A DNA stretch of 49,170 nucleotides from Planctomycetales bacterium (GTDB taxonomy: Bacteria; Planctomycetota; Planctomycetia; Isosphaerales; Isosphaeraceae), in the NCBI GenBank assembly GCA_027449865.1, contig DAIDKV010000031.1, forward strand, positions 1 to 49,170. The letters are read 5' to 3'. Numbering within the stretch: position 1 is the first letter of the stretch; the number at the start of each line of letters is the position of its first letter. Below the pieces are notes generated by a model. That model ran no database searches, was not told the DNA's origin, and saw only the letters and a program-made list of their open reading frames with translations. Below are positions 39,301 to 46,776 of this stretch, in pieces. Position numbers and translations under genes: made by a program.

Positions 39301-39750
39301 GTCCTGACCGACCTCGTGCGGCGGGCTAAGAACGGCGTCAACAAGATGGTCGTCTTCGACGAGGCCCACGAGTACGTGGACTCGAAGGATCTGGTGGCCG
39401 AGCTTGAGAACGCCATCACGCAGATCCGCCACGACGGGATGTCCTTCGTCCTGGCGTCCCAGTTCCCGGACCGCATCCCGGCCCGGATCTTCAAGTATTT
39501 GCTCACCCGGCTGATCTTCAAGACGGCGGACCGGAAGGCGATCGACGCCATCCGCAAGGCGGCCCCGAATCTAGAGGCGCTCTCGGCCCAGCAGGTCAGC
39601 AACCTGGACCTGGAACAGGGCGTCTGCTTCATCCAGACCGACGACGACTGCACCGACTCGCTGCTGAAGGTCCCGCAACTGCTGGCCATCCGACCCCGAT
39701 GCAGCATGCACGGCGGGGAGACGGTCAGGAACAACGGCGATGGCCGATGA
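36379..39750 (+). CDS. Double P-loop ATPase with HerA/FtsK-like C-terminal module
   Basis: A 1123-residue protein with two ATPase modules. The first has Walker A GEAGTGKT (71-78) and Walker B-like LILAFDQLEGL (about 288-298), in the style of Cdc6/ORC or STAND-type AAA+ proteins, extending to about 430. Residues about 500-640 form a mixed alpha/beta region. A Pro/Ala/Lys linker (about 660-720) follows. The second module, from about 735, has Walker A GYMGSGKS (about 758-765) and Walker B KMVVFDEAHEYVD (about 988-1000), then LASQFPDRIP, resembling the HerA/FtsK DNA-pumping family seen in many phage-defence loci. Its stop overlaps the start region of the Mrr-type gene. The role, probably DNA translocation coupled to a nuclease, is inferred. 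Confidence 0.75.
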   Translation: MQSDQAETYRPLLEDDPPAFLDRVNTPWELLPDLEEYNQAAYRRILRALKNLVRAKESGNEPNSEGILILGEAGTGKTHLLMRIARNLSDTNHILFVRKPNNEDAVAQHIWANMVSSLAWSLPASGSRKSQLDDLLAHVFTAVLIPEFEQDIQQGRDADQRRRWVKDLGADPYNLFLMLGEGERRQTNMDLIRRRTLRYLQTHHPVVDQRIAHVLITYCFVAREDRKRVLLTWLSGQDVDEAEAKDLGLDASWVKFDETSADVSTQQQREEQALRAIRTIGVLSTHYQPLILAFDQLEGLRGHEKLSQRWGDTVREIFTMTPNLLVVTCIFPSLWESWFSTTLDPSVSQRIAQQVVTLETFGPQHGLKMLAKHMEPSFAKHRLPTNIYPFTEEDVGAVCASATSPRTFIQAARSAFEAWLDEDLLPVIPKTETPKVVTREEVDSIIRTTIEQFERGHLATYDREIPIEQDFFGRTRNIVETLLLHSGEKAVYDQATSGAKVMPPNMIVRTPGKDDVVCVCINNAVGNSFTAKMKNLLDVMQASQGPKRVVLLRDRRCKAAGTKGQEYVETFQEMGGVYLPAGSGEISLINAIYDTLVEVEQHDLSIGEHEIDKKQFVEFLKSDGVGRKTHLLRGAAELSETFARALGLDGSATAANGSLTNRAASPQLVTKEDSQTARPAISKPQSGPAQATKAGPNPTTKPIARKAKAVEASPSVPVEVVVGDKDLESPSLGLIGRLKDGKRGLAISFTKPQCMVVLGYMGSGKSYALGVLIESALMSLPNLSRHKRPMCVVAFNYRKNPEARFEHWGFGQPNAKLAEVERLRKEYGAEAAGVERINVFGFGPELQRRQDEYRGLPLYPIQFRPDELGAEHWEILMKPPSPQAEYMDVIRDIIQKLFYQERLTYKNLEKHILTDERLSNTQRQRAKNRLSFASKWLTDDRIYEWDEILSGGSLNIFDLRMQALSSDDALKLCLVLTDLVRRAKNGVNKMVVFDEAHEYVDSKDLVAELENAITQIRHDGMSFVLASQFPDRIPARIFKYLLTRLIFKTADRKAIDAIRKAAPNLEALSAQQVSNLDLEQGVCFIQTDDDCTDSLLKVPQLLAIRPRCSMHGGETVRNNGDGR

Positions 39751-39763
39751 TGGGGAATTGATC

Positions 39764-40689
39764 ATGGCCATCCCAGATTTCCAGACCGTCATGCTGCCGA
39801 TGATCGAGGCTCTCGCCGACGGCCGGGAGCGGACCATGCGGGAGTTGACCGACCTGCTCGCCGACCGCTTCGGGCTGACGGAGGACGAGCGCCGCGAGGT
39901 CCTGCCCAGCGGGCAGCAGAGCATCATCAGCAACCGGGTCGCCTGGGCCAAGTCGCACCTGAAGGCGGCAGGACTGCTAGAGAACCCCATCCGAGGGAGG
40001 GTCCGCATCTCTGACTCGGGGCGGAAGATCCTGGCCAAGGCCCCCCAGGCGATCAACATCCGGTTTCTGCGGCAGTTCCCCTCCTACTGCGAGTTCATCG
40101 GCAAGGCGCAGCCGAAAGATGTGACTGTCGGCGAAGTTGAGGCCACCGCTCCCATCGAGGAGCAACGGACGCCGCTGGAGTTGATCGACGCCGCTTACCG
40201 ATCGCTGAGGCAGGCGACGACCGAGGAGTTGCTCTCCCGGCTCCTGGCGTGTTCCCCGGCGTTCTTCGAGTCCGTCGTGGTTCGTCTCCTCATGGCCATG
40301 GGGTACGGTGGAGTGGCGGGGCACGGGACGGTCACCGGCCGGTCCGGCGACGGCGGCATCGACGGCGTGATCAAACAGGACAAGCTGGGCTGGATGTGGT
40401 GTGCATCCAAGCGAAGCGGTGGGAGGGGCCGGTGGGCAGGCCGGTCATCCAGGGGTTCGTTGGCAGCATGGACTATATCCGGGCCAAGAAGGGGGTCATC
40501 ATGACCACCTCCGGCTTCACGAAAGATGCGGCGGACTTCGTGGATCGGATCGAGGGCAAGAAGGTCGTGCTGATCGACGGCGACCAGTTGGCCGATCTGA
40601 TGATCGAGCACGGGCTGGGCGTGGTGACGACCAAGACCTATGAGTTGAAGGAGGTTTCCAACGACTTCTTCGACGAGAGCGAGGGGTGA
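39764..40689 (+). pseudogene. mrr: Mrr-type restriction endonuclease with a frameshift
   Basis: Mrr enzymes cut DNA carrying modified bases, or respond to other signals. The N-terminal winged-helix domain (MAIPDFQTVMLPMIEALADG ...) is intact to about residue 130, and the nuclease domain begins well (SGDGGIDGVIKQDKLG). Near 40390 the frame breaks: a single missing base separates KQDKLG from LDVVCIQAKRWEGPVGRP in the next frame, which continues to a natural stop at 40689 with KGVIMTTSGFTKDAADF. The catalytic Asp and the QAK lysine both survive, but in different frames. Restoring one C after GGG would recover a normal Mrr. The lesion may be genuine, phase-variable or a sequencing error. Start 39764 fits the family; an ATG at 39740 overlaps the gene before. 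Confidence 0.82.
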
Positions 40690-40831
40690 CGCCCATCGGG
40701 AATGGGACGCCGATTGGTAGTTATGGCCTCGCAGCGTCGGCTGGAGGCGTCGAAGTCGCCAATCCCGTGGAGCCAGGCTCTTACGGCCCCCCGGTAATTC
40801 GTGGTCGGCAGAGCGAATTGTATTCTGTCTC

Positions 40832-41752
40832 TCACTCCTCCTCGGCCTCGATCCAATGGCGTATGAGGACGGGGATGACCTTGGGCTCACTCTCTCCTTC
40901 TGCTAGCCGCTCCAGCCGTGGCCTAAGTCTCCGCCCATACTCCTCAAAGGACCAAGTGTTCAGAACTCGAATCGGGTTCTCCTTGTTGGTGGGATTTACC
41001 GGAAGCTGACGCTCAATGTCATAGACCTTGCCGCCTCGGGCTACGTGTCGCAACCGAGCCAGAGTTCCTGCAATGGTACCGAAGATGTCCTCGTTGTCGG
41101 TGCTCTCCAGCCAGTCCACGAAGAACTCGATCAGCCCGGCCGTTGCAAAGCCAGAGCCCACCTTCGCCAGGGCATCACGCCCTTCCTCGCCTAGCAGTTC
41201 CCAGCACCCTCGGAGCATGGGCAGGAGCCTGCGGTCGCCGAGGAGAACCAATCCCATCAGGATAGCGGTACGTACCTCCTCGGAGGCATCAGGTCGGCGA
41301 GCCATTGCCATCAAGAATCGAGGACCAGTGAGGGGGTCGTCATCCCTGAGAGGCCAATAGACGGCCGTACTCATGGCGGCGGTCGAGGACACACTTGTGT
41401 CCGGGTCGAACAGGAGGAACGGCTGCAGCGCTTGACAGTTCGGACCACCCTCTTCCACGGCATTCCCGACAAGCACGCATGTCTGAGCCCGGTCTCCAGC
41501 GGGGTATCTCTCGACAAACCGGGCATAGAGGGGTTCGATCGAGCGGGTAAGTTCGATGGGGTCTACACCGCTTTCGTACCCGAGCCGCACACACTGGAGG
41601 ACAACGAGGGCTACCAGGGTCTCATCGTCCAGGCGTTCCCAGGTGTCGGGCCGCTCGGCGAGCTTCAAGAGTGCTTGAAGCTGCTTCTTGGAACCGAGAA
41701 GTTGTGTTGCGCTAGACTGCCAATCCTGACCAGAGCGTTTCCTCGCCATCAT
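40832..41752 (-). CDS. Hypothetical protein, repeat-like helical
   Basis: A 306-residue soluble protein of unknown function, reading opposite to its neighbours. It is mostly helical, with segments that could be HEAT-like repeats (EVRTAILMGLVLLGDRRLLP, then GLIEFFVDWLESTDNEDIFG). AGGAGG lies just ahead of two tandem ATGs; the second (41749) has the better spacing. Its place between Mrr and the DISARM-like helicase suggests a defence-island passenger, but no domain is recognised. Confidence 0.7.
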   Translation of the reverse strand: MMARKRSGQDWQSSATQLLGSKKQLQALLKLAERPDTWERLDDETLVALVVLQCVRLGYESGVDPIELTRSIEPLYARFVERYPAGDRAQTCVLVGNAVEEGGPNCQALQPFLLFDPDTSVSSTAAMSTAVYWPLRDDDPLTGPRFLMAMARRPDASEEVRTAILMGLVLLGDRRLLPMLRGCWELLGEEGRDALAKVGSGFATAGLIEFFVDWLESTDNEDIFGTIAGTLARLRHVARGGKVYDIERQLPVNPTNKENPIRVLNTWSFEEYGRRLRPRLERLAEGESEPKVIPVLIRHWIEAEEE

Positions 41753-42151
41753 CGCCTCCTCGTGGATGACCGCCCTTATCCGCGTCGTGTCCTCAGCAGG
41801 ATGCAGTGATCGCCGAACGGGGCTGGTCGTCGCCCCGAAATCCTGTCTCTTTGCTTGCGATCATAGCTCTCCCGTGCCAGGAAACCAGCGGTTACCGAGT
41901 GACGCCGAGCATTCGGCCCTGCATCTAAGCCGGAGCGAAGCCGGCAGCGGACTTGAGCGGTGGCCTCCCGATCGACCGAGGCGGCATTATGGAGTCGAGC
42001 TTGGACGATCAAGCGCTCGCTGGCGTCGGTGGCGACGGCACCGGAGTCGGGCCTCAACTAATAGGGTAGCGACCATTCGATTGGAGAGACGGCGGGGCGT
42101 AACACCGTTTATTGCCCTCGCCCTGCGACGGATTCATCTCGCAGCATTCTC

Positions 42152-42180
42152 TTGATCGAGTACGTCGGGCCGGATAATCT
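42152..42180 (+). promoter_or_regulatory. Promoter of the DISARM-like operon
   Basis: TTGATC (42152-42157) and TAATCT (42175-42180) are separated by exactly 17 bases, 79 bases upstream of the helicase start. The rest of the 506-base divergent gap (41753-42258) holds no gene that I can support. Confidence 0.5.
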
Positions 42181-42258
42181 AGGGAGCCTGAGTCAATACA
42201 ACCACCCAATCGGATCGGTGCCGACCGGACTCGAACGCCGTAAGTTCAGCGAGGAACG

Positions 42259-45200
42259 ATGGTTGCCGCCCAGACCTCGGCCCCGGAGCAGGGACAACTC
42301 GTCAGCGTCCGGTCCCGCAACTGGATCGTGAACGAGGTCGTCCCCGGTAGGCTCCCGATCAGTGGCCTGCGAGCCATCACCGAACCCCAGACCCTCCTCT
42401 CGCTCGCTTCCGTGGAAGACGACGGCCTCGACGAGGAGATCCAGGTCGTCTGGGAACTGGAGCCCGGCGCCCGGCTGATCGAGAAGGTCGCCCTCCCCGA
42501 TCCCACCGGATTCGATCCTCCCGAGCAACTCGGCGCCTTCCTTGATGCCGTCCGCTGGGGGGCCTCCTCCTCGGCGGATGTCCGCAATATCCAGTCCCCG
42601 TTTCGCTCGGGCATCGAGATCGAGGACTACCAGCTCGACCCAGTGGTCCGGGCGATCCAGATGCCGAGGGTCAACCTCCTGGTCGCCGATGATGTCGGCT
42701 TGGGGAAAACAATCGAGGCGGGGATGGTCGCCCTCGAACTGATCATCCGCCACCGGGCCAGGAAGATCCTGATCGTCTGCCCTTCCTCCCTCCAGATCCA
42801 GTGGATGGAGCAGATGCGGGACAAGTTCGGCCTGGACTTTCGCATCGTCAACAGCGAACTGATGAGGGAACTGCGGCGGGAGCGGGGCATACACGTCAAC
42901 CCCTGGAACCACTTCCCTCGCCTCATCACCTCCATCGACTACCTCAAGCGGGAGCGACCGCTGCGGATGTTTCGGGAGATCCTCCCCGGCCCGAACGACC
43001 CGCTCTATCCCCGCAAGTTTGACCTGCTGATCGTGGACGAGGCTCATAACTGCGCCCCTTCGGGACGAGGCCGGTACGCCACCGACTCGCTGAGGACCAA
43101 GGCTCTGCGACTGCTGGCCCCGCACTTCGAGCACAAGCTCTTCCTCACCGCCACCCCCCACAACGGCTACCCCGAGAGCTTCTCGGCGCTGCTGGAACTC
43201 CTCGACAACCAGCGGTTCGCCCGCAGCACCCCGCCCGATCGCCGGCAACTCGAAGCGGTGATGGTGCGGCGGATGAAATCGACGTTGCCGCCCCGGTGGG
43301 ATGGCACGCCCCGGTTCCCAAGGCGGGCGCTGGAGCCGCTGGAGGTGCCGTACACCGATGAGGAGAAGGCGATCCACGCCGCCCTCAAGAGGTACGCCGA
43401 GATGCGATCGAAGCGGGCTCGGGACAACGCCGAGTCGCTGGCGACCGACTTCGTGCTCAAGACCCTGAAGAAGCGGCTGTTCTCCAGCCCGGCGGCGTTC
43501 CTGACGACGCTCAATAAGCACGAAGCGTCGTTGCGAAACGGCGCCAGGAAGTTGGCGAGCACGAAGCCGACGCTCGGCATGCTGAGGCGGGAGATCGACC
43601 TGATCGACGAGGACTATGCCGACGACGAGGAATACGACGACGCCACCGGCGAGGCCGTCGAGACCGCCAGCCGCCTGTTCTCCGAGCCGAGCGATCAAGA
43701 ACTGGCGTTGATCAAGACGATGCGGGACTGGGCGGAACGGGCGTGCTCCCGGAATGACTCGAAGGCCCGGCAATTGATCGACTGGCTGAAGGAGCATATC
43801 CGCCCGGATGGTCGATGGACCGACGAGCGGGTCATCATCTTCACGGAGTATCGGGCCACGCAGAAGTGGCTCACCGAAGTCCTCGCGACCGAGGGGCTCG
43901 CCGGGCAGGAACGGATGATGTCGATGTACGGTGGGATGGACTCCAAGGGCCGGGAGGCGGTCAAGGCAGCGTTTCAGGCCGCACCGGACCAGAGCCCCGT
44001 CCGCATCCTGCTGGCGACCGACGCTGCCAGCGAGGGGCTCGATCTCCAGAACCACTGCTCGAAGCTGATCCACTACGAGATCCCCTGGAACCCCAACCGC
44101 ATGGAGCAGCGGAACGGCCGCATCGACCGGCACGGGCAGAAGGCCGACCTCGTTGAGGTCTTCCACTTCGTCTCGCAGGGATTTCGGGCTCGCCGGAACG
44201 CAGGGCTCGCCGTGCCCGCCAGCGACCTGGAGGCCGACCTCGAATTCCTCATGCGGGTCGCCCAGAAGGTAGAGACGATCCGTGAAGACCTGGGGAGCGT
44301 CGGCCAGGTGCTCGCCGATGACGTGGAGATGGCGATGCTGGGTCGTGGCTACAGCCTGGCCCGGACGGACACCGCCGAGCGGGGTTCAAGTGCCGTCAGC
44401 AAGATGCTCAAGTTCGAGCGAGACCTGAAGAAGCAGATCCAGGCGCTCCTGGACCAGTACCGGGAGACGCAGAAGGAACTGCGGCTGTCTCACGCCAACA
44501 TCCAGAAGGTTGTCGAGGTCGGGCTGAAGCTGGCCCAGCAACCGCCTCTGATCCCTGTGGCCGACTCGAAGGGCAGGCCGATCTTCCGCTTGCCGGCCCT
44601 GCGGGATAGCTGGGCGGCGTGTGCCGAGGGGCTGGAACACTCGCACTCGAAGGCGATCCGCCCGATCACCTTCGACCATGCTGTGGCGAACGGTCGGGAC
44701 GACGTAGTGCTCGTCCACCTCAACCACCGGCTCGTCCAGATGTGCCTGCGGCTGCTCCGGGCCGAGGTCTGGTCGGAGGCGGCCCGGAAGAAGCTGCATC
44801 GCATCGAAGCTCGGGTCGTGCCGGACAACGCCCTGCCGAACCCCGCCGTGGTCGCCCACGCACGCCTGGTGGTCATCGGAGGCGACAGCCACCGGCTGCA
44901 CGAGGAGATCATCACGGCGGGTGGCCACCTCAAGGAGGGGCGATTCGCCCGGATGAACGTCGGGCAGGTCGCCGAGGCGCTGGCGGCGGCGACTAACGAA
45001 GAGCCGTCCGAGGCGACGAAGAAGCGGTTCCTGAAGCTGTGGGGGGAGATCGCCCCGTCGCTTCAGCAAGCCCTGACGGCCCGGATGTCGGAACGCTCGA
45101 AGGGGCTAGAGAAGCGACTCCAGGAGCGTGCCGACAAGGAGGCCGGGGATATCGAGTCGATCCTGACGGAGTTGAAGCGGTCGATCGAGGCGGAACTCGA

Positions 45201-45414
45201 CGAGCCTGAGTATCGGCAGTTGGAACTCTTCAGCGACCCGGAGCGGGAGCAGTTCGAGCGGAACAAGGACTTCCTGCGGGAGCGGGTGCGGCAGATCCCC
45301 GGCGAGATCGAGCGGGAGACGGCAGCGATCCGGGCTCGGTTCGCCGACCCGCAGGCCCGGATGTTCCCGGTGGCGGTGACGTTGTTGGTGCCTGAACGGT
45401 TAGCAAAGGCGTAG
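42259..45414 (+). CDS. drmD: SNF2-family helicase, DrmD-like (class 1 DISARM)
   Basis: A 1051-residue SF2 helicase/translocase starting at 42259 behind GAGGAAC. The N-terminus begins QGQLVSVRSRNWIVNEVVPG, as expected for DrmD. Motifs: Walker A DDVGLGKT (about 144-151), DEAH box VDEAHNC (about 259-265), TATPHNGYP (about 297-305) and a C-terminal helicase domain with LLATDAASEGLDLQ and WNPNRMEQRNGRIDRHGQ (about 585-625). A long coiled-coil tail follows. In class 1 DISARM, DrmD is the first gene, followed by the adenine methylase DrmMI and then DrmA, DrmB and DrmC. Here the methylase lies downstream on the same strand but two membrane-protein genes come between. DrmA, DrmB and DrmC would lie beyond the window. 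Confidence 0.82.
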   Translation: MVAAQTSAPEQGQLVSVRSRNWIVNEVVPGRLPISGLRAITEPQTLLSLASVEDDGLDEEIQVVWELEPGARLIEKVALPDPTGFDPPEQLGAFLDAVRWGASSSADVRNIQSPFRSGIEIEDYQLDPVVRAIQMPRVNLLVADDVGLGKTIEAGMVALELIIRHRARKILIVCPSSLQIQWMEQMRDKFGLDFRIVNSELMRELRRERGIHVNPWNHFPRLITSIDYLKRERPLRMFREILPGPNDPLYPRKFDLLIVDEAHNCAPSGRGRYATDSLRTKALRLLAPHFEHKLFLTATPHNGYPESFSALLELLDNQRFARSTPPDRRQLEAVMVRRMKSTLPPRWDGTPRFPRRALEPLEVPYTDEEKAIHAALKRYAEMRSKRARDNAESLATDFVLKTLKKRLFSSPAAFLTTLNKHEASLRNGARKLASTKPTLGMLRREIDLIDEDYADDEEYDDATGEAVETASRLFSEPSDQELALIKTMRDWAERACSRNDSKARQLIDWLKEHIRPDGRWTDERVIIFTEYRATQKWLTEVLATEGLAGQERMMSMYGGMDSKGREAVKAAFQAAPDQSPVRILLATDAASEGLDLQNHCSKLIHYEIPWNPNRMEQRNGRIDRHGQKADLVEVFHFVSQGFRARRNAGLAVPASDLEADLEFLMRVAQKVETIREDLGSVGQVLADDVEMAMLGRGYSLARTDTAERGSSAVSKMLKFERDLKKQIQALLDQYRETQKELRLSHANIQKVVEVGLKLAQQPPLIPVADSKGRPIFRLPALRDSWAACAEGLEHSHSKAIRPITFDHAVANGRDDVVLVHLNHRLVQMCLRLLRAEVWSEAARKKLHRIEARVVPDNALPNPAVVAHARLVVIGGDSHRLHEEIITAGGHLKEGRFARMNVGQVAEALAAATNEEPSEATKKRFLKLWGEIAPSLQQALTARMSERSKGLEKRLQERADKEAGDIESILTELKRSIEAELDEPEYRQLELFSDPEREQFERNKDFLRERVRQIPGEIERETAAIRARFADPQARMFPVAVTLLVPERLAKA

Positions 45415-45435
45415 GCCGGGTGTAGTTTTCGAAGG

Positions 45436-46014
45436 ATGACTACGGTGACTCGTCGCATCAGGCTTCGACTGACTCGTGCTTCCGGCATGCTTGCCGTTCT
45501 TGTTGCCTTCTCATGCGGTGGATGTGGCGGCGAACCTCAGAATCAGACCATCCCTGGCTTGCAGGAACAAACGAAGGTCCAGCAAGAACAGATCAAGGAG
45601 TTGAAACAGCAGGTCGCAGGACTGAAGAACGAGAAGGTGGCCGTCGATCAGGCCGGACAGGCAAGGATCGAGGATATCAAACGTGAATACGAAGAGCGCC
45701 AGGCAAATGCAGAGGAGTTACATCGATCCAAGTTGGCCCAGTTGGAAAGTGAGATATCAAACTTGCGTTTAGAATTGGGGTCGGTCCAGCGGGAGAAGAT
45801 CGCACTGCAAGAACTTCTCGAACGGGAGCCGAGGATCGAGGCGGCGAACTCAACTCGCAGAGGGTACGACACCATCGTTTTCGGAGTGATGATCGCTGCC
45901 TTGATTGCGATGCTTCTCTTTGTGGTCTACCGTTACCGTTCCGTGCAGGATCGCTTGAACCTGCTTACTATGCAGCAGGCGTCTGAGCTTCGCCGCATCG
46001 GAGCGAGATCATGA
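45436..46014 (+). CDS. Coiled-coil membrane protein between DrmD and DrmMI
   Basis: A 192-residue protein 22 bases after the helicase. It begins with a hydrophobic segment and cysteine cluster (MLAVLVAFSCGGCGG, residues 18-32) that could be a lipoprotein or membrane signal. Residues about 40-140 are a long coiled coil with abundant Gln, Glu and Lys (QEQTKVQQEQIKELKQQVAG). A TM helix near 150-170 (VFGVMIAALIAMLLFVVYR) and a short basic tail follow. The stop overlaps the next start by 4 bases. No family recognised; it is not a DISARM core protein known to me. Confidence 0.7.
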   Translation: MTTVTRRIRLRLTRASGMLAVLVAFSCGGCGGEPQNQTIPGLQEQTKVQQEQIKELKQQVAGLKNEKVAVDQAGQARIEDIKREYEERQANAEELHRSKLAQLESEISNLRLELGSVQREKIALQELLEREPRIEAANSTRRGYDTIVFGVMIAALIAMLLFVVYRYRSVQDRLNLLTMQQASELRRIGARS

Positions 46015-46736
46015 AGAATCACGCTGTCGTCGGCCTGATCGGTCTACTGACGGGCTTCTTCTTCTGCTGGTGGTACTTGGTTCGCCCCTTGGAGGCCAGG
46101 CTGGATGCCCGAGAGAAGGCCATCCAGGAGTGGGAGCGGATCAATCGGATGGAGCGTGAAGCGATTGCCAACATAAAGACGATCAACATCGAAGAGTTGC
46201 GGAAATGGGTGGCCACGTTGGATGAGCAGAACACCAGATATACAAAGTTGCAGTCGCTTCTCCACAAGCAAGAACTGGCATTGACCGGGCCTGCGACCAC
46301 CCATCTCTACATCTCTCTCGTCGCAGTCATCGGGACTATGGGCTTCGTTGCCTGGATGATGAGGGATAGCAATGCGGACGCAGCTAGGACGCTGAACAAT
46401 GCCGTTGCTGTGTTGCCATCCCTCCGTGAAGCCCTCCAGGCCAGACAGGCGAATCCGACCGCCATTGAGGTAGACGGGAATCTCGTGATTGAAAGTATGA
46501 CCAGCCCCCGACTGGGCGGTCCCACTTCCTGCGGTAGGATAGTCAAGTACTTCGATGGTAGGGGCTTCGGGTTCATCCGGCCGGAGGGAGGCGGCGAGGA
46601 GATCTTCTTCCATCAAGATCAATTGGCTGCTCCTCGGGGAATCCGACTAAGGGTTGGATTGAGGGTTTCGTACCAGAATGGGCTGGACAGCCGACGACGG
46701 CCCTGCGCCAAGAACGTAGAAGTCATCGATCTTTGA
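46011..46736 (+). CDS. Membrane-anchored cold-shock-domain protein
   Basis: A 241-residue protein overlapping the preceding gene by 4 bases. It has an N-terminal TM helix (VVGLIGLLTGFFFCWWYLV, about 6-24), a helical periplasmic or cytoplasmic segment, a second TM helix (about 97-116, LYISLVAVIGTMGFVAWMM), and a C-terminal cold shock domain (about 172-240): GRIVKYFDGRGFGFIRPEGG with RNP1 GFGFIRP, EEIFFHQDQL with RNP2, and a final strand AKNVEVIDL. Cold shock domains bind single-stranded nucleic acid. Fusing one to two membrane helices, in the middle of a DISARM-like operon, is unusual; it might hold invading DNA or RNA at the membrane. That role is an inference. Confidence 0.82.
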   Translation: MKNHAVVGLIGLLTGFFFCWWYLVRPLEARLDAREKAIQEWERINRMEREAIANIKTINIEELRKWVATLDEQNTRYTKLQSLLHKQELALTGPATTHLYISLVAVIGTMGFVAWMMRDSNADAARTLNNAVAVLPSLREALQARQANPTAIEVDGNLVIESMTSPRLGGPTSCGRIVKYFDGRGFGFIRPEGGGEEIFFHQDQLAAPRGIRLRVGLRVSYQNGLDSRRRPCAKNVEVIDL

Positions 46737-46776
46737 TGTGAGCCGGATTAAGTCCGACGGTCGCAGAAAGTCAACC

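Noticed and set aside
42193-44166. Minus-strand frame opposite the DrmD-like helicase (657 codons)
   Set aside because: Antisense to conserved helicase motifs; no start signal or domain.
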